DNA from: Pseudothioclava arenosa
Lineage (GTDB): Bacteria > Pseudomonadota > Alphaproteobacteria > Rhodobacterales > Rhodobacteraceae
Direction: 5' to 3'
Assembly: GCF_002358085.1 (NCBI RefSeq)
Contig: NZ_NTJD01000004.1
Span: 243,762-307,761 of the forward strand
DNA: 64,000 nucleotides
The notes beneath the pieces were generated by a model. That model was not told the DNA's origin and did not search any database. It saw only the letters and a program-made list of their open reading frames with translations. The position numbers were made by a program, and so were the translations under genes. This document shows positions 9,442-18,268 of this stretch, in pieces (within the stretch, counting starts at the first letter, position 1; the number at the start of each line of letters is the position of its first letter).

Positions 9442-10142
9442 GCTATCTCGACGCATCCGGCATGACCGGCGGCTATGGCGGGGCCGATATCCTGCACGAC
9501 TGCACGCTCAAGGTCGATCTGGGCCAGATCGCGGTGATCGTGGGCCCGAACGGCGCAGGCAAATCCACCGCGATGAAGGCGGTGTTCGGCATGCTGAACC
9601 TGCGCGAAGGCAAGGTCCTGTTCGACGGCGAGGACATCACCGCGCTCTCGCCGCAGGACCGCGTGCGCAAGGGCATGGGGTTCGTGCCGCAGGTCAACAA
9701 CGTCTTCCCGACGATGTCGGTCGAGGAAAACCTCGAGATGGGCGCCTTCATCCGCGAGGACGATTTCCGCGAGACGATGGAGCAGGTCTATGACCTGTTC
9801 CCGATCCTGCGCGAAAAACGCCACCAGAACGCAGGCGAATTGTCGGGCGGACAGCGCCAGCAGGTGGCCGTGGGCCGCGCGCTGATGACGAAGCCCAAGC
9901 TCCTGATGCTGGACGAGCCCACCGCAGGCGTCAGCCCGATCGTGATGGACGAGCTGTTCGATCGCATCATCGAGGTGGCGCGCACAGGCATCTCGATCCT
10001 GATGGTCGAACAGAACGCCCGCCAGGCGCTGGAGATCGCCGATATCGGCTATGTTCTGGTGCAGGGCGCGAACCGTTACACCGACACCGGCGCGGCGCTT
10101 CTGGCCGACCCGGATGTGCGACGCACTTTCCTGGGGGGCTGA
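9438..10142 (+). CDS. livF: ABC transporter ATP-binding protein LivF-type
   Basis: 234 residues, the normal LivF length. Walker A GPNGAGKST, Q-loop FVPQVNNVFPTMSVEENLEMG, signature LSGGQRQQ, Walker B LLMLDEPTAGVSP and switch region ILMVEQNARQALEIAD are all intact. It pairs with LivG as the second nucleotide-binding subunit. The start overlaps livG by four bases; livH follows after three bases. Confidence 0.95.
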   Translation: MSYLDASGMTGGYGGADILHDCTLKVDLGQIAVIVGPNGAGKSTAMKAVFGMLNLREGKVLFDGEDITALSPQDRVRKGMGFVPQVNNVFPTMSVEENLEMGAFIREDDFRETMEQVYDLFPILREKRHQNAGELSGGQRQQVAVGRALMTKPKLLMLDEPTAGVSPIVMDELFDRIIEVARTGISILMVEQNARQALEIADIGYVLVQGANRYTDTGAALLADPDVRRTFLGG

Positions 10143-10145
10143 GAG

Positions 10146-11153
10146 ATGGATTTCCTGAACGCTCTGGTGGCTCTCACCAATTACATCATCATTCCCGCCT
10201 CGACCTATGGCGCGCAGCTGGCGCTGGGGGCGCTCGGCGTGACGCTGATCTACGGCATCCTGCGGTTCTCGAACTTCGCCCATGGCGACACCATGGCCTT
10301 TGGCACCGGGCTTGCGATCATCGTGACCTGGGGGCTGCAGGCGATGGGTGTCTCGCTCGGGCCGCTGCCGACGGCAATGCTGGCCCTGCCCTTTGCGATT
10401 GCGGGCACAGCGGTGCTGGTGCTGGTGACCGACCGGCTGGTCTATGCCCATTACCGGCGGGTCAAGGCCAAGCCCGTGACGCTGGTGATGGTCTCGGTCG
10501 GCGTGATGTTCGTGATGAACGCGGTGACGCGTTTCATGATCGGGGTCGATGACATCAAATTCGCCGATGGTGCGCGTTTCGTGATCTCGGCGCGCGGCTT
10601 CAAGGAGGCGACGGGGCTCGCCGAGCCCCTGGCCTTCCGCACCACGCAACTGCTGACGCTGGTGACGGCGGCGATCATGGTGGCGGCGCTGTTCTGGTTC
10701 CTGAACCGCACCCGCACCGGCAAGTCGATGCGCGCCTTCTCCGACAACGAGGATCTGGCGCTTCTGTCGGGGATCAACCCGAACCAGGTCGTGCGCGTGA
10801 CCTGGATCATCGCGGCGGGGCTGGCGGTGACCGCGGGCACGCTTTACGGCCTTGATAAAAGCTTCAAGGCTTTCAACTACTTCCACCTGCTGCTGCCGAT
10901 CTTCGCGGCGGCGATCCTGGGCGGGCTTGGCAGCCCCCTGGGCGCGATCGCGGGCGGCTTCATCATCGCCTTTTCCGAGGTCGGCGTGACCTATGCCTGG
11001 AAAAAGGTGGCAACCTACATGATCCCGGGCTTCGAGGCCGAGGGGCTGCTGCAGCTCCTCTCGACCGAATACAAGTTCGCAGTGAGCTTCGTGATCCTGA
11101 TCGCGGTGCTCCTGTTCAAACCCACGGGTCTTTTCAAGGGGAAAGCGGTATGA
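10146..11153 (+). CDS. livH: branched-chain amino acid ABC transporter permease LivH-type
   Basis: 335-residue inner-membrane permease with about eight hydrophobic segments. Carries LivH hallmarks: GALGVTLIYGILRFSNFAHGD near the N-terminus and the cytoplasmic coupling region MRAFSDNEDLALLSGINP, then FAAAILGGLGSPLGAIAGG. Forms the transmembrane pore with LivM. Overlaps livM by four bases (ATGA). Confidence 0.94.
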   Translation: MDFLNALVALTNYIIIPASTYGAQLALGALGVTLIYGILRFSNFAHGDTMAFGTGLAIIVTWGLQAMGVSLGPLPTAMLALPFAIAGTAVLVLVTDRLVYAHYRRVKAKPVTLVMVSVGVMFVMNAVTRFMIGVDDIKFADGARFVISARGFKEATGLAEPLAFRTTQLLTLVTAAIMVAALFWFLNRTRTGKSMRAFSDNEDLALLSGINPNQVVRVTWIIAAGLAVTAGTLYGLDKSFKAFNYFHLLLPIFAAAILGGLGSPLGAIAGGFIIAFSEVGVTYAWKKVATYMIPGFEAEGLLQLLSTEYKFAVSFVILIAVLLFKPTGLFKGKAV

Positions 11154-12481
11154 GCGGCAACCGGACCTCGGCCTCGCAGAACATGGGGCTGCGTTACACG
11201 CTGGTGGCGCTGGTGCTGCCGGCGCTGTTCATCATCGAGTGGATCAATGGCGGGCCGAATGCGGCACTGGGGATCCTGAACATGGGGCTGATCTCGGCGA
11301 TCCTGGCGCTTGGCGTGAACCTGCAATGGGGCTACGCGGGGCTGTTCAACGTGGGGATCGTGGGCTTCATCGCGCTTGGCGGGCTGGCGCCCGTGCTGGT
11401 GGCGATGCCGCCGACCGAGGGCGCAATGTCGGCGGGCGGCGGGCGCATCGCGCTGGCGCTTCTGGCCGGGATCGCGGCGATTGCGCTGGCGATTGCGGTC
11501 AACCGCAAGGCGCCGGGCAAGACCCGGATCATCGCCGTTCCCACCGTGCTGATCGCGGGCTTCGCGATCTTCCGGATGATCTTCGATCCGGGCGTCGAGG
11601 CGGTGCAGGCGATCAACCCCTCGGCCACCGGTTTCCTCGGAGGCATGGGGCTGCCGACGCTGCTGGCCTGGCCGCTGGGCGCCGCGCTGGCCGCCGGGGC
11701 CGCCTGGGCCATCGGCAAGACCGCGCTCGGGTTGCGCTCGGATTACCTTGCGATTGCCACGCTCGGCATCGGCGAGATCATCGTCGCGGTGCTGAAGAAC
11801 GAGGAATGGCTCTCGCGCGGCGTGATGAACGTGAACGGCATCCCGCGCCCCTGGCCCGTGCCCTACGAGATCGACATCCAGGCCGATGCGGCCTTTATCG
11901 AGCGCGCGGCGGGGCTTGGGCTCGATCCGGTCACGGCCTCGACGGTGCTGGTCAAGCTGCTTTACACGGGGCTCTTCGGCGCCGTGCTGCTGGCGCTGAT
12001 CTGGCTGTCGCAGCGCGCGCTGAATTCGCCCTGGGGCCGGATGATGCGCGCGATCCGCGACAATGAGATCTCCGCCGCTGCGATGGGCAAGGATGTGACC
12101 CGCCGCCACCTGCAGATCTTCATCCTCGGCTCGGCGGTCTGCGGGCTTGCTGGCGCGATGCTGATCTCGCTCGACGGGCAGATGATTCCTTCGGGCTACA
12201 ACCCGCTGCGCTACACCTTCCTGATCTGGGTGATGGTGATCGTGGGCGGGTCTGGCAACAACTGGGGCTCGGTCGTGGGCGGCGTGCTGATCTGGTATCT
12301 CTGGATCAAGGCCGAGGTCTGGGGCCCGCAGATCATGGACCTCGTCACCGCCTCGATGCCGCCGGGCGACCTGAAATCGCATCTGCTTGATTCGGCGGCG
12401 CATATGCGGCTTCTGGTGATGGGTCTCGTGCTGATCCTGATGCTGCGTTTCTCGCCCTCGGGGCTCCTGCCCGAGCGCTGA
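11150..12481 (+). CDS. livM: branched-chain amino acid ABC transporter permease LivM-type
   Basis: 443 residues, about ten hydrophobic segments. Typical LivM blocks are NLQWGYAGLFNVGIVGFIALG, LRSDYLAIATLGIGEII, the coupling helix MMRAIRDNEISAAAMGKDV and WVMVIVGGSGNNWGSVVGG. It ends LRFSPSGLLPER as in LivM proteins. Longer than E. coli LivM because of an inserted periplasmic/TM segment (~70-150). Last gene of the transporter operon, followed by a terminator. Confidence 0.93.
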   Translation: MSGNRTSASQNMGLRYTLVALVLPALFIIEWINGGPNAALGILNMGLISAILALGVNLQWGYAGLFNVGIVGFIALGGLAPVLVAMPPTEGAMSAGGGRIALALLAGIAAIALAIAVNRKAPGKTRIIAVPTVLIAGFAIFRMIFDPGVEAVQAINPSATGFLGGMGLPTLLAWPLGAALAAGAAWAIGKTALGLRSDYLAIATLGIGEIIVAVLKNEEWLSRGVMNVNGIPRPWPVPYEIDIQADAAFIERAAGLGLDPVTASTVLVKLLYTGLFGAVLLALIWLSQRALNSPWGRMMRAIRDNEISAAAMGKDVTRRHLQIFILGSAVCGLAGAMLISLDGQMIPSGYNPLRYTFLIWVMVIVGGSGNNWGSVVGGVLIWYLWIKAEVWGPQIMDLVTASMPPGDLKSHLLDSAAHMRLLVMGLVLILMLRFSPSGLLPER

Positions 12482-12508
12482 GGCCGCAGCGCCACCGAAA
12501 ATGCCATC

Positions 12509-12545
12509 AGAGCCCGGGGGCAGCGCCGCCGGGCTCTTGCTTTTG
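12509..12545 (+). terminator. terminator after livM
   Basis: Stem AGAGCCCGG (12509-12517) / CCGGGCTCT (12529-12537) with an 11-base loop, followed by TGCTTTTGG. Placed 28 bases after the livM stop and before guaA. Confidence 0.8.
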
Positions 12546-12571
12546 GCCCCCTGCCCGCCTATTCCCCGCAC

Positions 12572-14137
12572 ATGACCCAGCATCAACGCCTCCTCATCAT
12601 CGACTTCGGTTCTCAGGTCACGCAGCTGATTGCGCGCCGCCTGCGCGAGCTGAACGTCTATTGCGAAATCCACCCCTATCAGAACGTCACCGACGCGTTC
12701 CTGCAGGATTTCGCCCCCCAAGCGATCATCTTCTCGGGCGGTCCGGATTCGGTGACCCGTGAAGGCTCCCCCCGCCCGCCGAAATCCGCCTATACGCTTG
12801 GCGTGCCGATCCTCGGCATCTGCTATGGCCAGCAGGTGATGATGCAGGATTTGGGCGGGTTGGTCGAAGCCGGCCAAAGCCACACCGCCGAGTTCGGCCG
12901 CGCCTATGTGACGCCCGGCGCCGAGCGGATCGACCTGTTGAACGGCTGGTTCATGGAAGGCACCGGCCGCGAGCAGGTCTGGATGAGCCATGGCGACCAT
13001 GTCAGCCGCCTCGCGCCCGGCTTTGAGGTCTATGGCACCTCGCCCGGCGCGCCCTTCGCGATCACCGCGGATCTCGCGCGCAATTTCTACGCCGTGCAGT
13101 TCCACCCCGAGGTGCACCACACCCCGAACGGCAAGACGCTTTACGAAAACTTCATCCGCATGGCGGGCTTCACCGGCGACTGGACGATGGCGGGCTATCG
13201 CCAGCAGGCGATTGACGCGATCCGCGCGCAGGTGGGCGACTCGCATGTGATCTGCGGGCTTTCGGGCGGCGTCGACAGCTCGGTCACCGCGATCTTGCTG
13301 CACGAGGCGATCGGCGATCAGCTGACCTGCGTCTTCGTCGACCACGGGCTGTTGCGGCTGAACGAAGCCGAAGAGGTCGTGAAAATGTTCCGCGACCATT
13401 ACAACATCAAGCTGATCCATGCCGACGAGAGCGATCTGTTCCTCGGCGCGCTCGAAGGCGTTTCCGACCCCGAGGTCAAGCGCAAGACGATCGGCAGGCT
13501 CTTCATCGACGTGTTCCAGAAATACGCCAATGACATCAAGGATGCCGAATTCCTGGCGCAGGGCACGCTTTACCCTGACGTGATTGAATCGGTCAGCTTC
13601 TCGGGCGGGCCCTCGGTCACGATCAAGTCGCACCACAATGTGGGCGGGCTGCCAGAAAAGATGGGGCTCAAGCTGGTCGAGCCGCTGCGCGAACTGTTCA
13701 AGGACGAGGTGCGCGCGCTGGGTCATGAACTGGGCCTGCCGGCGTCCTTCATCGGCCGCCACCCCTTCCCGGGGCCGGGCCTTGCCATTCGCTGCCCCGG
13801 CGAGATCACCCGCGAGAAGCTGGAAATCCTGCGCAAGGCGGATGCGGTCTATATCGACCAGATCCGCAAGCACGGGCTGTATGATGACATCTGGCAGGCT
13901 TTCGTGGCGATCCTTCCCGTGCGCACCGTGGGCGTGATGGGCGACGGGCGCACCTATGACTACGCCTGCGCGCTGCGCGCAGTGACGAGCGTGGACGGCA
14001 TGACCGCCGATTACTACCCGTTCAGCCATGAATTCCTCGGCGAGACCGCGACGCGGATCATCAACGAGGTGAAGGGCATCAACCGGGTGACCTACGACAT
14101 CACCTCGAAGCCCCCGGGCACGATTGAATGGGAGTGA
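12572..14137 (+). CDS. guaA: GMP synthase (glutamine-hydrolysing)
   Basis: 521 residues, full length. Converts XMP to GMP using glutamine and ATP. Class I amidotransferase domain ~1-200 with nucleophile Cys84 in GICYGQQ and catalytic His/Glu in QFHPEVHH. The ATP pyrophosphatase domain ~205-390 has the PP-loop LSGGVDSSV; the dimerisation domain follows, ending KPPGTIEWE. The start at 12572 has only a weak ribosome site. Its partner guaB is 36 kb away on the other strand. Stands alone between two terminators. Confidence 0.97.
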   Translation: MTQHQRLLIIDFGSQVTQLIARRLRELNVYCEIHPYQNVTDAFLQDFAPQAIIFSGGPDSVTREGSPRPPKSAYTLGVPILGICYGQQVMMQDLGGLVEAGQSHTAEFGRAYVTPGAERIDLLNGWFMEGTGREQVWMSHGDHVSRLAPGFEVYGTSPGAPFAITADLARNFYAVQFHPEVHHTPNGKTLYENFIRMAGFTGDWTMAGYRQQAIDAIRAQVGDSHVICGLSGGVDSSVTAILLHEAIGDQLTCVFVDHGLLRLNEAEEVVKMFRDHYNIKLIHADESDLFLGALEGVSDPEVKRKTIGRLFIDVFQKYANDIKDAEFLAQGTLYPDVIESVSFSGGPSVTIKSHHNVGGLPEKMGLKLVEPLRELFKDEVRALGHELGLPASFIGRHPFPGPGLAIRCPGEITREKLEILRKADAVYIDQIRKHGLYDDIWQAFVAILPVRTVGVMGDGRTYDYACALRAVTSVDGMTADYYPFSHEFLGETATRIINEVKGINRVTYDITSKPPGTIEWE

Positions 14138-14160
14138 GCGGCGGCGCCCCTCGGGGCCGC

Positions 14161-14185
14161 AAAATCCTTCCAGTGGAAGGATTTT
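14161..14185. repeat. 25-nt perfect palindrome downstream of guaA
   Basis: AAAATCCTTCC / GGAAGGATTTT, an 11-bp stem separated by AGT, located 23 bases after the guaA stop. Because AAAA and TTTT flank the stem, it could act as a terminator in both directions, but the symmetry is also typical of dispersed intergenic palindromes. Only one copy was seen in this window. Confidence 0.6.
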
Positions 14186-14255
14186 AGCCGCGAACGCCTG
14201 AGGGCCAGGCCCGAAGGCTGCGGCCCGCGCACCCAAAGGTGCACCCAAATCCAAG

Positions 14256-14281
14256 CGGCGCGGATCTCTCCGCGCCGTTTT
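14256..14281. terminator. terminator between guaA and the 14285-14899 gene
   Basis: Nine-bp stem CGGCGCGGA / TCCGCGCCG with loop TCTC followed by TTTTCG on the + strand. Four bases separate it from the stop codon of the convergent gene. Confidence 0.75.
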
Positions 14282-14284
14282 CGT

Positions 14285-14899
14285 TTAGTTGCTGTGCATC
14301 GGCGCGTGCTCGCAGGTGACGTTCGGGTTGAACGGCAAGAGCGGATCGCTCGGATGGTCGCGGAACAGCCAGACATGCTGGTCGTAATGCGGCATGAACC
14401 CATGCGCCTCATCGCCGGGCGTGTCGGGATTATCCGCCATATGGTCCCACATCCGCCCGCTCGTCATCGGCGGCCCGTCATTCCCTTCGGCTTTCCAGGC
14501 TGCCTCGAACACGAGGTTCTCGATCCCGACCAGCACCATCGACCCATCCGCCTGCGGTTCATAAAGAAGGATCGCGGGCTGCATGAAATCGGTATGCGTG
14601 CTCGCGCCATCGACACGCCCGCCGGGCGGAGCGAGCTTCAGCAGATCGGGGCGCAGATAGTGGATACCCATGCCGCCCCATTCGGGCGGAAGCCCCTCGG
14701 CGGCGGCATAAACGCACATCCCCGACGGGTCGGGAATATAGCCCTCGGCCAGGGCCACATTCACATCCTGATATTTCTCGGCATTGGCGCGCAATTCTTC
14801 AAGGTCATACTCAGCACTCAGAACCGGGCTCGCGGCCAACCCGAACAAGCATCCAAGCGCCGCGCCGAAAGCGCGCCGCATCGTTGATTTTCGTGGCAT
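14285..14899 (-). CDS. exported His-rich protein of unknown function
   Basis: 204 residues. The N-terminus MPRKSTMRRAFGAALGCLFGL runs into LAASPVLSA, a signal peptide with likely cleavage at SA-EYDLEELR. The mature domain is globular, with PSGMCVYAAAEGLPPEWGGMGIHY and a His/Asp-rich C-terminal part (HGFMPHYDQHVWLF, DHPSDPLLPFNP, CEHAPMHSN). Histidines, one Cys in each half and acidic residues could form a metal site, but I recognise no named family. The ATG at 14899 has GGGAG six bases upstream. Monocistronic. Confidence 0.75.
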   Translation of the reverse strand: MPRKSTMRRAFGAALGCLFGLAASPVLSAEYDLEELRANAEKYQDVNVALAEGYIPDPSGMCVYAAAEGLPPEWGGMGIHYLRPDLLKLAPPGGRVDGASTHTDFMQPAILLYEPQADGSMVLVGIENLVFEAAWKAEGNDGPPMTSGRMWDHMADNPDTPGDEAHGFMPHYDQHVWLFRDHPSDPLLPFNPNVTCEHAPMHSN

Positions 14900-15200
14900 G
14901 TCTATTCTCCCTGTTCGCGGACAAACGCGTTGCCCTAAGGGAAAGTATCCGCCCGAAATCGCTGTTCACAAACAGTTTTCTTCACGCGCGCCAAAGCGTC
15001 CGCCCCGCACTTCGTCATGGAACGCGCCCGAGGGGGTATCGTGTGCCCTCTGTCAAATCCGCGCTGCGCGCATATGTCACATGTCACAGAAACACAACAA
15101 ACCATTTAAATTCAATGTCTTGTCTGGCACCAAATTGCAGACTCAATGCCCGCGTGTTAACCTTCGTAAATAGGACATTAATGCATTTCTGGAGGGAAAC
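14900..15200. other. 301-base intergenic region, divergent promoters
   Basis: Separates the exported protein (-) from the beta-barrel gene (+). It holds a tandem direct repeat ATGTCAC-ATGTCAC at 15074-15087 and a short inverted repeat CTGTTcacAAACAG. A CTGGAGGG ribosome site lies just before 15201. No ORF with coding character, tRNA or riboswitch pattern was seen. The repeat could be a regulator site; no regulator is assigned. Confidence 0.4.
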
Positions 15201-16133
15201 ATGAAACGCTCACTCACTCTGCTTGCCGCCCTGTCGCTCAGCGCGGCGCCCTTTGCGGCCGCCTATGCCCAAGACATCACCGGTGGCGCGACCCTCGGCT
15301 ACGGGTTCTCGGACATCTCCGATCTTGACCTCGATGTCGACACCCTGACCTTCGACGGTCGCATCAAGGTTGATGTCGGCAATGGCATCAGCTTCGGCGC
15401 GCGTCTTGACGCTGCCCGCATCGACATCGACGGTGCCCCCGACACGATCGGCGCCTCGGTCATCGGTGCCGATGTGGCCTATGCCTTCGGCAACGGCTTC
15501 TCGTTCGGTGTCTATGCCGAACAGGGCAAGATCACGACCGACATGCTGCCCCTCGACATCACGCTGACCTCTTACGGCGTGAGCGGCGGCTATGCCTTTG
15601 CCAAGGGCGATGTCAGCGCCTTCGTCGGCGTCTCCGACACCAGCCCCGACCTGCCGGGCAACGTTGACATCCACGACTTCGGGATCGCGGGCAAATATGC
15701 GCCGATGCAGAACCTGGTTCTGGCCGGTGCTTTCACCCGCACCACGGTCAGCATCCCGGGCGACGATATGGATCTCGACTTCCTCGGCGTCGCGGCGGCC
15801 TATGATATGACCCCGAACTGGACGGTCTTCGCGGGCTATGCCAACAGCTCGATCGACTTCGGCGGGCTTGATGCGGATCTCGACAGCTACGGCATCGGTG
15901 TTAGCTATGACACCTCGGCGCTGATCAAGGTGAACTCGTTCGCCTCGCTCGAACTGGCCCGCACCGACCTGTCGGTGGACGGCATGGGCGATGGCGACAT
16001 GGATACCGTGCGCATCGGCCTGACCTTCCCGATCGGCGGCATGGGCACCAAGGTTCCGATGAACAGCGTTGCCGACGCGATCATGAACCCGGCCCATAGC
16101 GCCGTGTCGCAAACGGTTCTGGCCGCTTTCTGA
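15201..16133 (+). CDS. outer-membrane beta-barrel protein (porin-like)
   Basis: 310 residues. Signal peptide ends AAPFAAAYA before QDITGGA. The mature chain is a series of amphipathic strands with alternating polar and hydrophobic residues and Gly/Tyr turns (GATLGYGFSDISD, FSFGVYAEQGKI, SYGVSGGYAFAKGD, WTVFAGYANSSIDFGG). It ends in Phe, as outer-membrane barrels do. Very acidic loops (DLDLDVD, PGDDMDLD, DGMGDGDMD) suggest cation affinity. The ATG follows CTGGAGGG. Probably a porin or OmpA-like barrel of the Rhodobacterales type; pore size and substrate unknown. Confidence 0.8.
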   Translation: MKRSLTLLAALSLSAAPFAAAYAQDITGGATLGYGFSDISDLDLDVDTLTFDGRIKVDVGNGISFGARLDAARIDIDGAPDTIGASVIGADVAYAFGNGFSFGVYAEQGKITTDMLPLDITLTSYGVSGGYAFAKGDVSAFVGVSDTSPDLPGNVDIHDFGIAGKYAPMQNLVLAGAFTRTTVSIPGDDMDLDFLGVAAAYDMTPNWTVFAGYANSSIDFGGLDADLDSYGIGVSYDTSALIKVNSFASLELARTDLSVDGMGDGDMDTVRIGLTFPIGGMGTKVPMNSVADAIMNPAHSAVSQTVLAAF

Positions 16134-16154
16134 TCGGTCTGTCCTGACGAAAAC

Positions 16155-16187
16155 GGGCGTCGGCCAGTCCTTGGCCGACGCCCTTTT
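16155..16187 (+). terminator. terminator after the beta-barrel gene
   Basis: Twelve-bp perfect stem GGGCGTCGGCCA / TGGCCGACGCCC with loop GTCCT and the run TTTTCTTTT. Strong intrinsic terminator, 21 bases past the stop. Confidence 0.92.
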
Positions 16188-16228
16188 CTTTTGCTCTGCC
16201 GGGTTTTACGGACCGTTTCTGCCGCGCT

Positions 16229-17341
16229 TTAGCCGCGCGCGGCCAGCGCCTCGACCAGCACCGTTTTCAGCACGTCACGCGGCACGTCCGAGGTCACAAA
16301 AGCCTCGCCGATCCCGCGCGCAAGGATGAAGCGCAGCTTGCCATCGAGCACTTTCTTGTCTTGTCCCATGAGCTCGATCAATGCGTCGGCATCCGGCAAT
16401 TCCCCGGGAATATCAGACAGATCCACCTTCATCTTCATGTCGCGCAAATGGGCGCGCACGCGGCTCGGCGCCTCCTGGCTGCACAGGCCGAGACGCTGGC
16501 TCAGTTCAAAGGCCAGCGCGCAGCCGATCGCCACGCCCTCACCATGCAACAGCCGGTCGGAATAGCCCGTGGCCTTTTCCAGCGCGTGGCAGAAAGTGTG
16601 GCCGAGGTTCAAAAGCGCGCGGTCGCCCTCTTCGGTTTCGTCGCGCGCGACGATCTCGGCCTTCATCTGCACCGAGCGCGTCACCGCATAAAGCCGCGCG
16701 TCCTTGTCACCCGCCGCCATCGCCGGCGCATTCGCCTCGAGCCAGTCGAAGAAAGCCGTATCACCCAGAAGCCCGTATTTCACCACCTCGCCATAGCCCG
16801 CGAGGAAATCGCGCTCGGGCAGCGTGTCGAGAATGCCGATATCGGCCAGCACGAGGCTCGGCTGATGGAAGGCGCCGATCAGGTTCTTGCCTTGGGGCGC
16901 ATTGATCCCGGTCTTGCCGCCGACCGAGCTGTCGACCTGCGCCAGAAGCGAGGTCGGGATCTGCACGAAACGCACGCCCCGGCGCAGCACGGCAGCCGCG
17001 AACCCCACGAGGTCACCAATCACGCCGCCACCGAAGGCCACGACGATATCCTTGCGCTCGACCTTCTGTTCCAGCAGCCATTCGACCGCGCGGGTGAACT
17101 GCGGCCAGCCCTTGGTGGCCTCGCCCGCGGGCAGCGCGAGGCTGACCATCTCGATGTCGCCCAGCCCCTTGCGCAGCGCCTCCAGATGCAGCGCGCCGAC
17201 GGTCTCGTCGGTGATCACCGCGACGCGCGGGCGGCGCAGCAGGGGCGCGATCTCGGCGCCTGCGGTCTCCAGCAGCCCGGTGCCGATGCGCACCTCATAC
17301 GAGCGTTCGCCCAGTTCCACCCCGACCGTGTTGCGCATCAT
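16229..17341 (-). CDS. aroB: 3-dehydroquinate synthase
   Basis: 370 residues, normal length. Converts DAHP to 3-dehydroquinate with NAD and a divalent metal, second step of the shikimate pathway. Seen: NAD-binding GGGVIGDLVGFAA, IPTSLLAQVDSSVGGKTGIN, and metal ligands in GEVVKYGLLGD (Glu), NLGHTFCHALE (His) and LHGEGVAIGCA (His). Its ATG overlaps the aroK stop (ATGA), the conserved aroK-aroB operon. Confidence 0.97.
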   Translation of the reverse strand: MMRNTVGVELGERSYEVRIGTGLLETAGAEIAPLLRRPRVAVITDETVGALHLEALRKGLGDIEMVSLALPAGEATKGWPQFTRAVEWLLEQKVERKDIVVAFGGGVIGDLVGFAAAVLRRGVRFVQIPTSLLAQVDSSVGGKTGINAPQGKNLIGAFHQPSLVLADIGILDTLPERDFLAGYGEVVKYGLLGDTAFFDWLEANAPAMAAGDKDARLYAVTRSVQMKAEIVARDETEEGDRALLNLGHTFCHALEKATGYSDRLLHGEGVAIGCALAFELSQRLGLCSQEAPSRVRAHLRDMKMKVDLSDIPGELPDADALIELMGQDKKVLDGKLRFILARGIGEAFVTSDVPRDVLKTVLVEALAARG

Positions 17342-17997
17342 GCTTTCTCCTCGAACAGTCCCGGCGCGGCGGCCAGCGCGCGCGCCACCTTTTGCGCCAT
17401 ATCCAGCACGCTCAGCCCCTCTTCCGCCTCCACCGCGATCTGCGCCTGCGCATAGGCGGGCTCGCGTTGGGCCAGCAATTCATTCAACGTCCGGCGCGGA
17501 TCGGCGGTGCGCAAAAGCGGGCGCGTGTTCTTGTGGCGCACGCGCTGCCAGAGCAGATCGGCATCGACCTTGAGCCAGACCGAAACCCCCATGCGCGCGA
17601 TCATCTCGCGGTTCTCGGGCGAGATGAAGGCCCCGCCGCCGGTCGAGACGATCGCGGGCGGGCCAGACAGAAGCCGCTCGATCACCTCGCGCTCGCGGGC
17701 ACGGAAAAACGGCTCGCCGTCACGCTCAAAAATCTCGGCAACCGACATCTGCGCGGCGCGCACGATTTCTTCGTCACTGTCCAGAAACGGCACACCCAGA
17801 AGCCGCGCGAGCGCCGTACCAACGGCGGTCTTGCCCGAGCCCATCATCCCCACCAGAACCACCGTCCGGTTGAGCTGCCCGTAGCGCTCCGTCTCGACTT
17901 GCTCCTGCCCTGTCACCGCATCGGCCCCCTCGCCGCCCCGCGCAAGGAACCGCCGATCGGCGGGCGCTTGCGCAATCGTGATCACCGGGCCCTTCAA
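17338..17997 (-). CDS. aroK: shikimate kinase
   Basis: Phosphorylates shikimate at the 3-hydroxyl. P-loop GMMGSGKTAVG, shikimate-binding DSD and GGGAF, and the lid Arg region HKNTRPLLRTADPRRTL are present. The longest frame (219 aa) carries ~45 residues before the kinase core TVVLVGMMG; a GTG at 17916, preceded by GAGGGGG, would give 192 residues, nearer the family's usual length, and may be the true start. Followed by aroB with overlap; divergent from the small membrane protein gene at 18122. Confidence 0.93.
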   Translation of the reverse strand: MKGPVITIAQAPADRRFLARGGEGADAVTGQEQVETERYGQLNRTVVLVGMMGSGKTAVGTALARLLGVPFLDSDEEIVRAAQMSVAEIFERDGEPFFRAREREVIERLLSGPPAIVSTGGGAFISPENREMIARMGVSVWLKVDADLLWQRVRHKNTRPLLRTADPRRTLNELLAQREPAYAQAQIAVEAEEGLSVLDMAQKVARALAAAPGLFEEKA

Positions 17998-18121
17998 TGG
18001 CGTGAACTTCGGGGAATTGCCATATATAATCGACCCGATTACATCGAAGAGGCCGCGTCAGCGCGGTCAAATCAGGCAAGCGGCGCAAACCGCAAGACAG
18101 AGCAGAACCGAAAGAGAGATT

Positions 18122-18268
18122 ATGGGGCGCATCCTCAAGGCCGTTTTCCTCCTCCTCCTTCTCGCCGCGATCGGGACGGTGATCTACGCCTATATCGGCA
18201 ACATGGCGCCGGTGACCTCCGAGCAACGCATCGAGGTCGATCTGACGGGGGCCAAGAGTGGCGGCTGA
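18122..18268 (+). CDS. small single-pass membrane protein, 48 aa
   Basis: 48 residues: basic start MGRILK, one membrane helix AVFLLLLLAAIGTVIYAYIG, then an acidic periplasmic or cytoplasmic tail ending GAKSGG. GAGAGA precedes the ATG at 18122; the frame extends upstream but is not coding-like there. It overlaps the GTG start of the next gene by 11 bases, so the two are probably translated together. Function unknown. Confidence 0.75.
   Translation: MGRILKAVFLLLLLAAIGTVIYAYIGNMAPVTSEQRIEVDLTGAKSGG

Noticed and set aside
11015..14254. 1079-aa - strand frame opposite livM and guaA
   Set aside because: High-GC shadow frame with Arg/His/Asp-rich composition; both genes on the + strand have clear homologous motifs.
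15157..15171. CtrA box in front of the beta-barrel gene
   Set aside because: TTAA is followed at the right spacing by AAAT, not TTAA; only a half-site.
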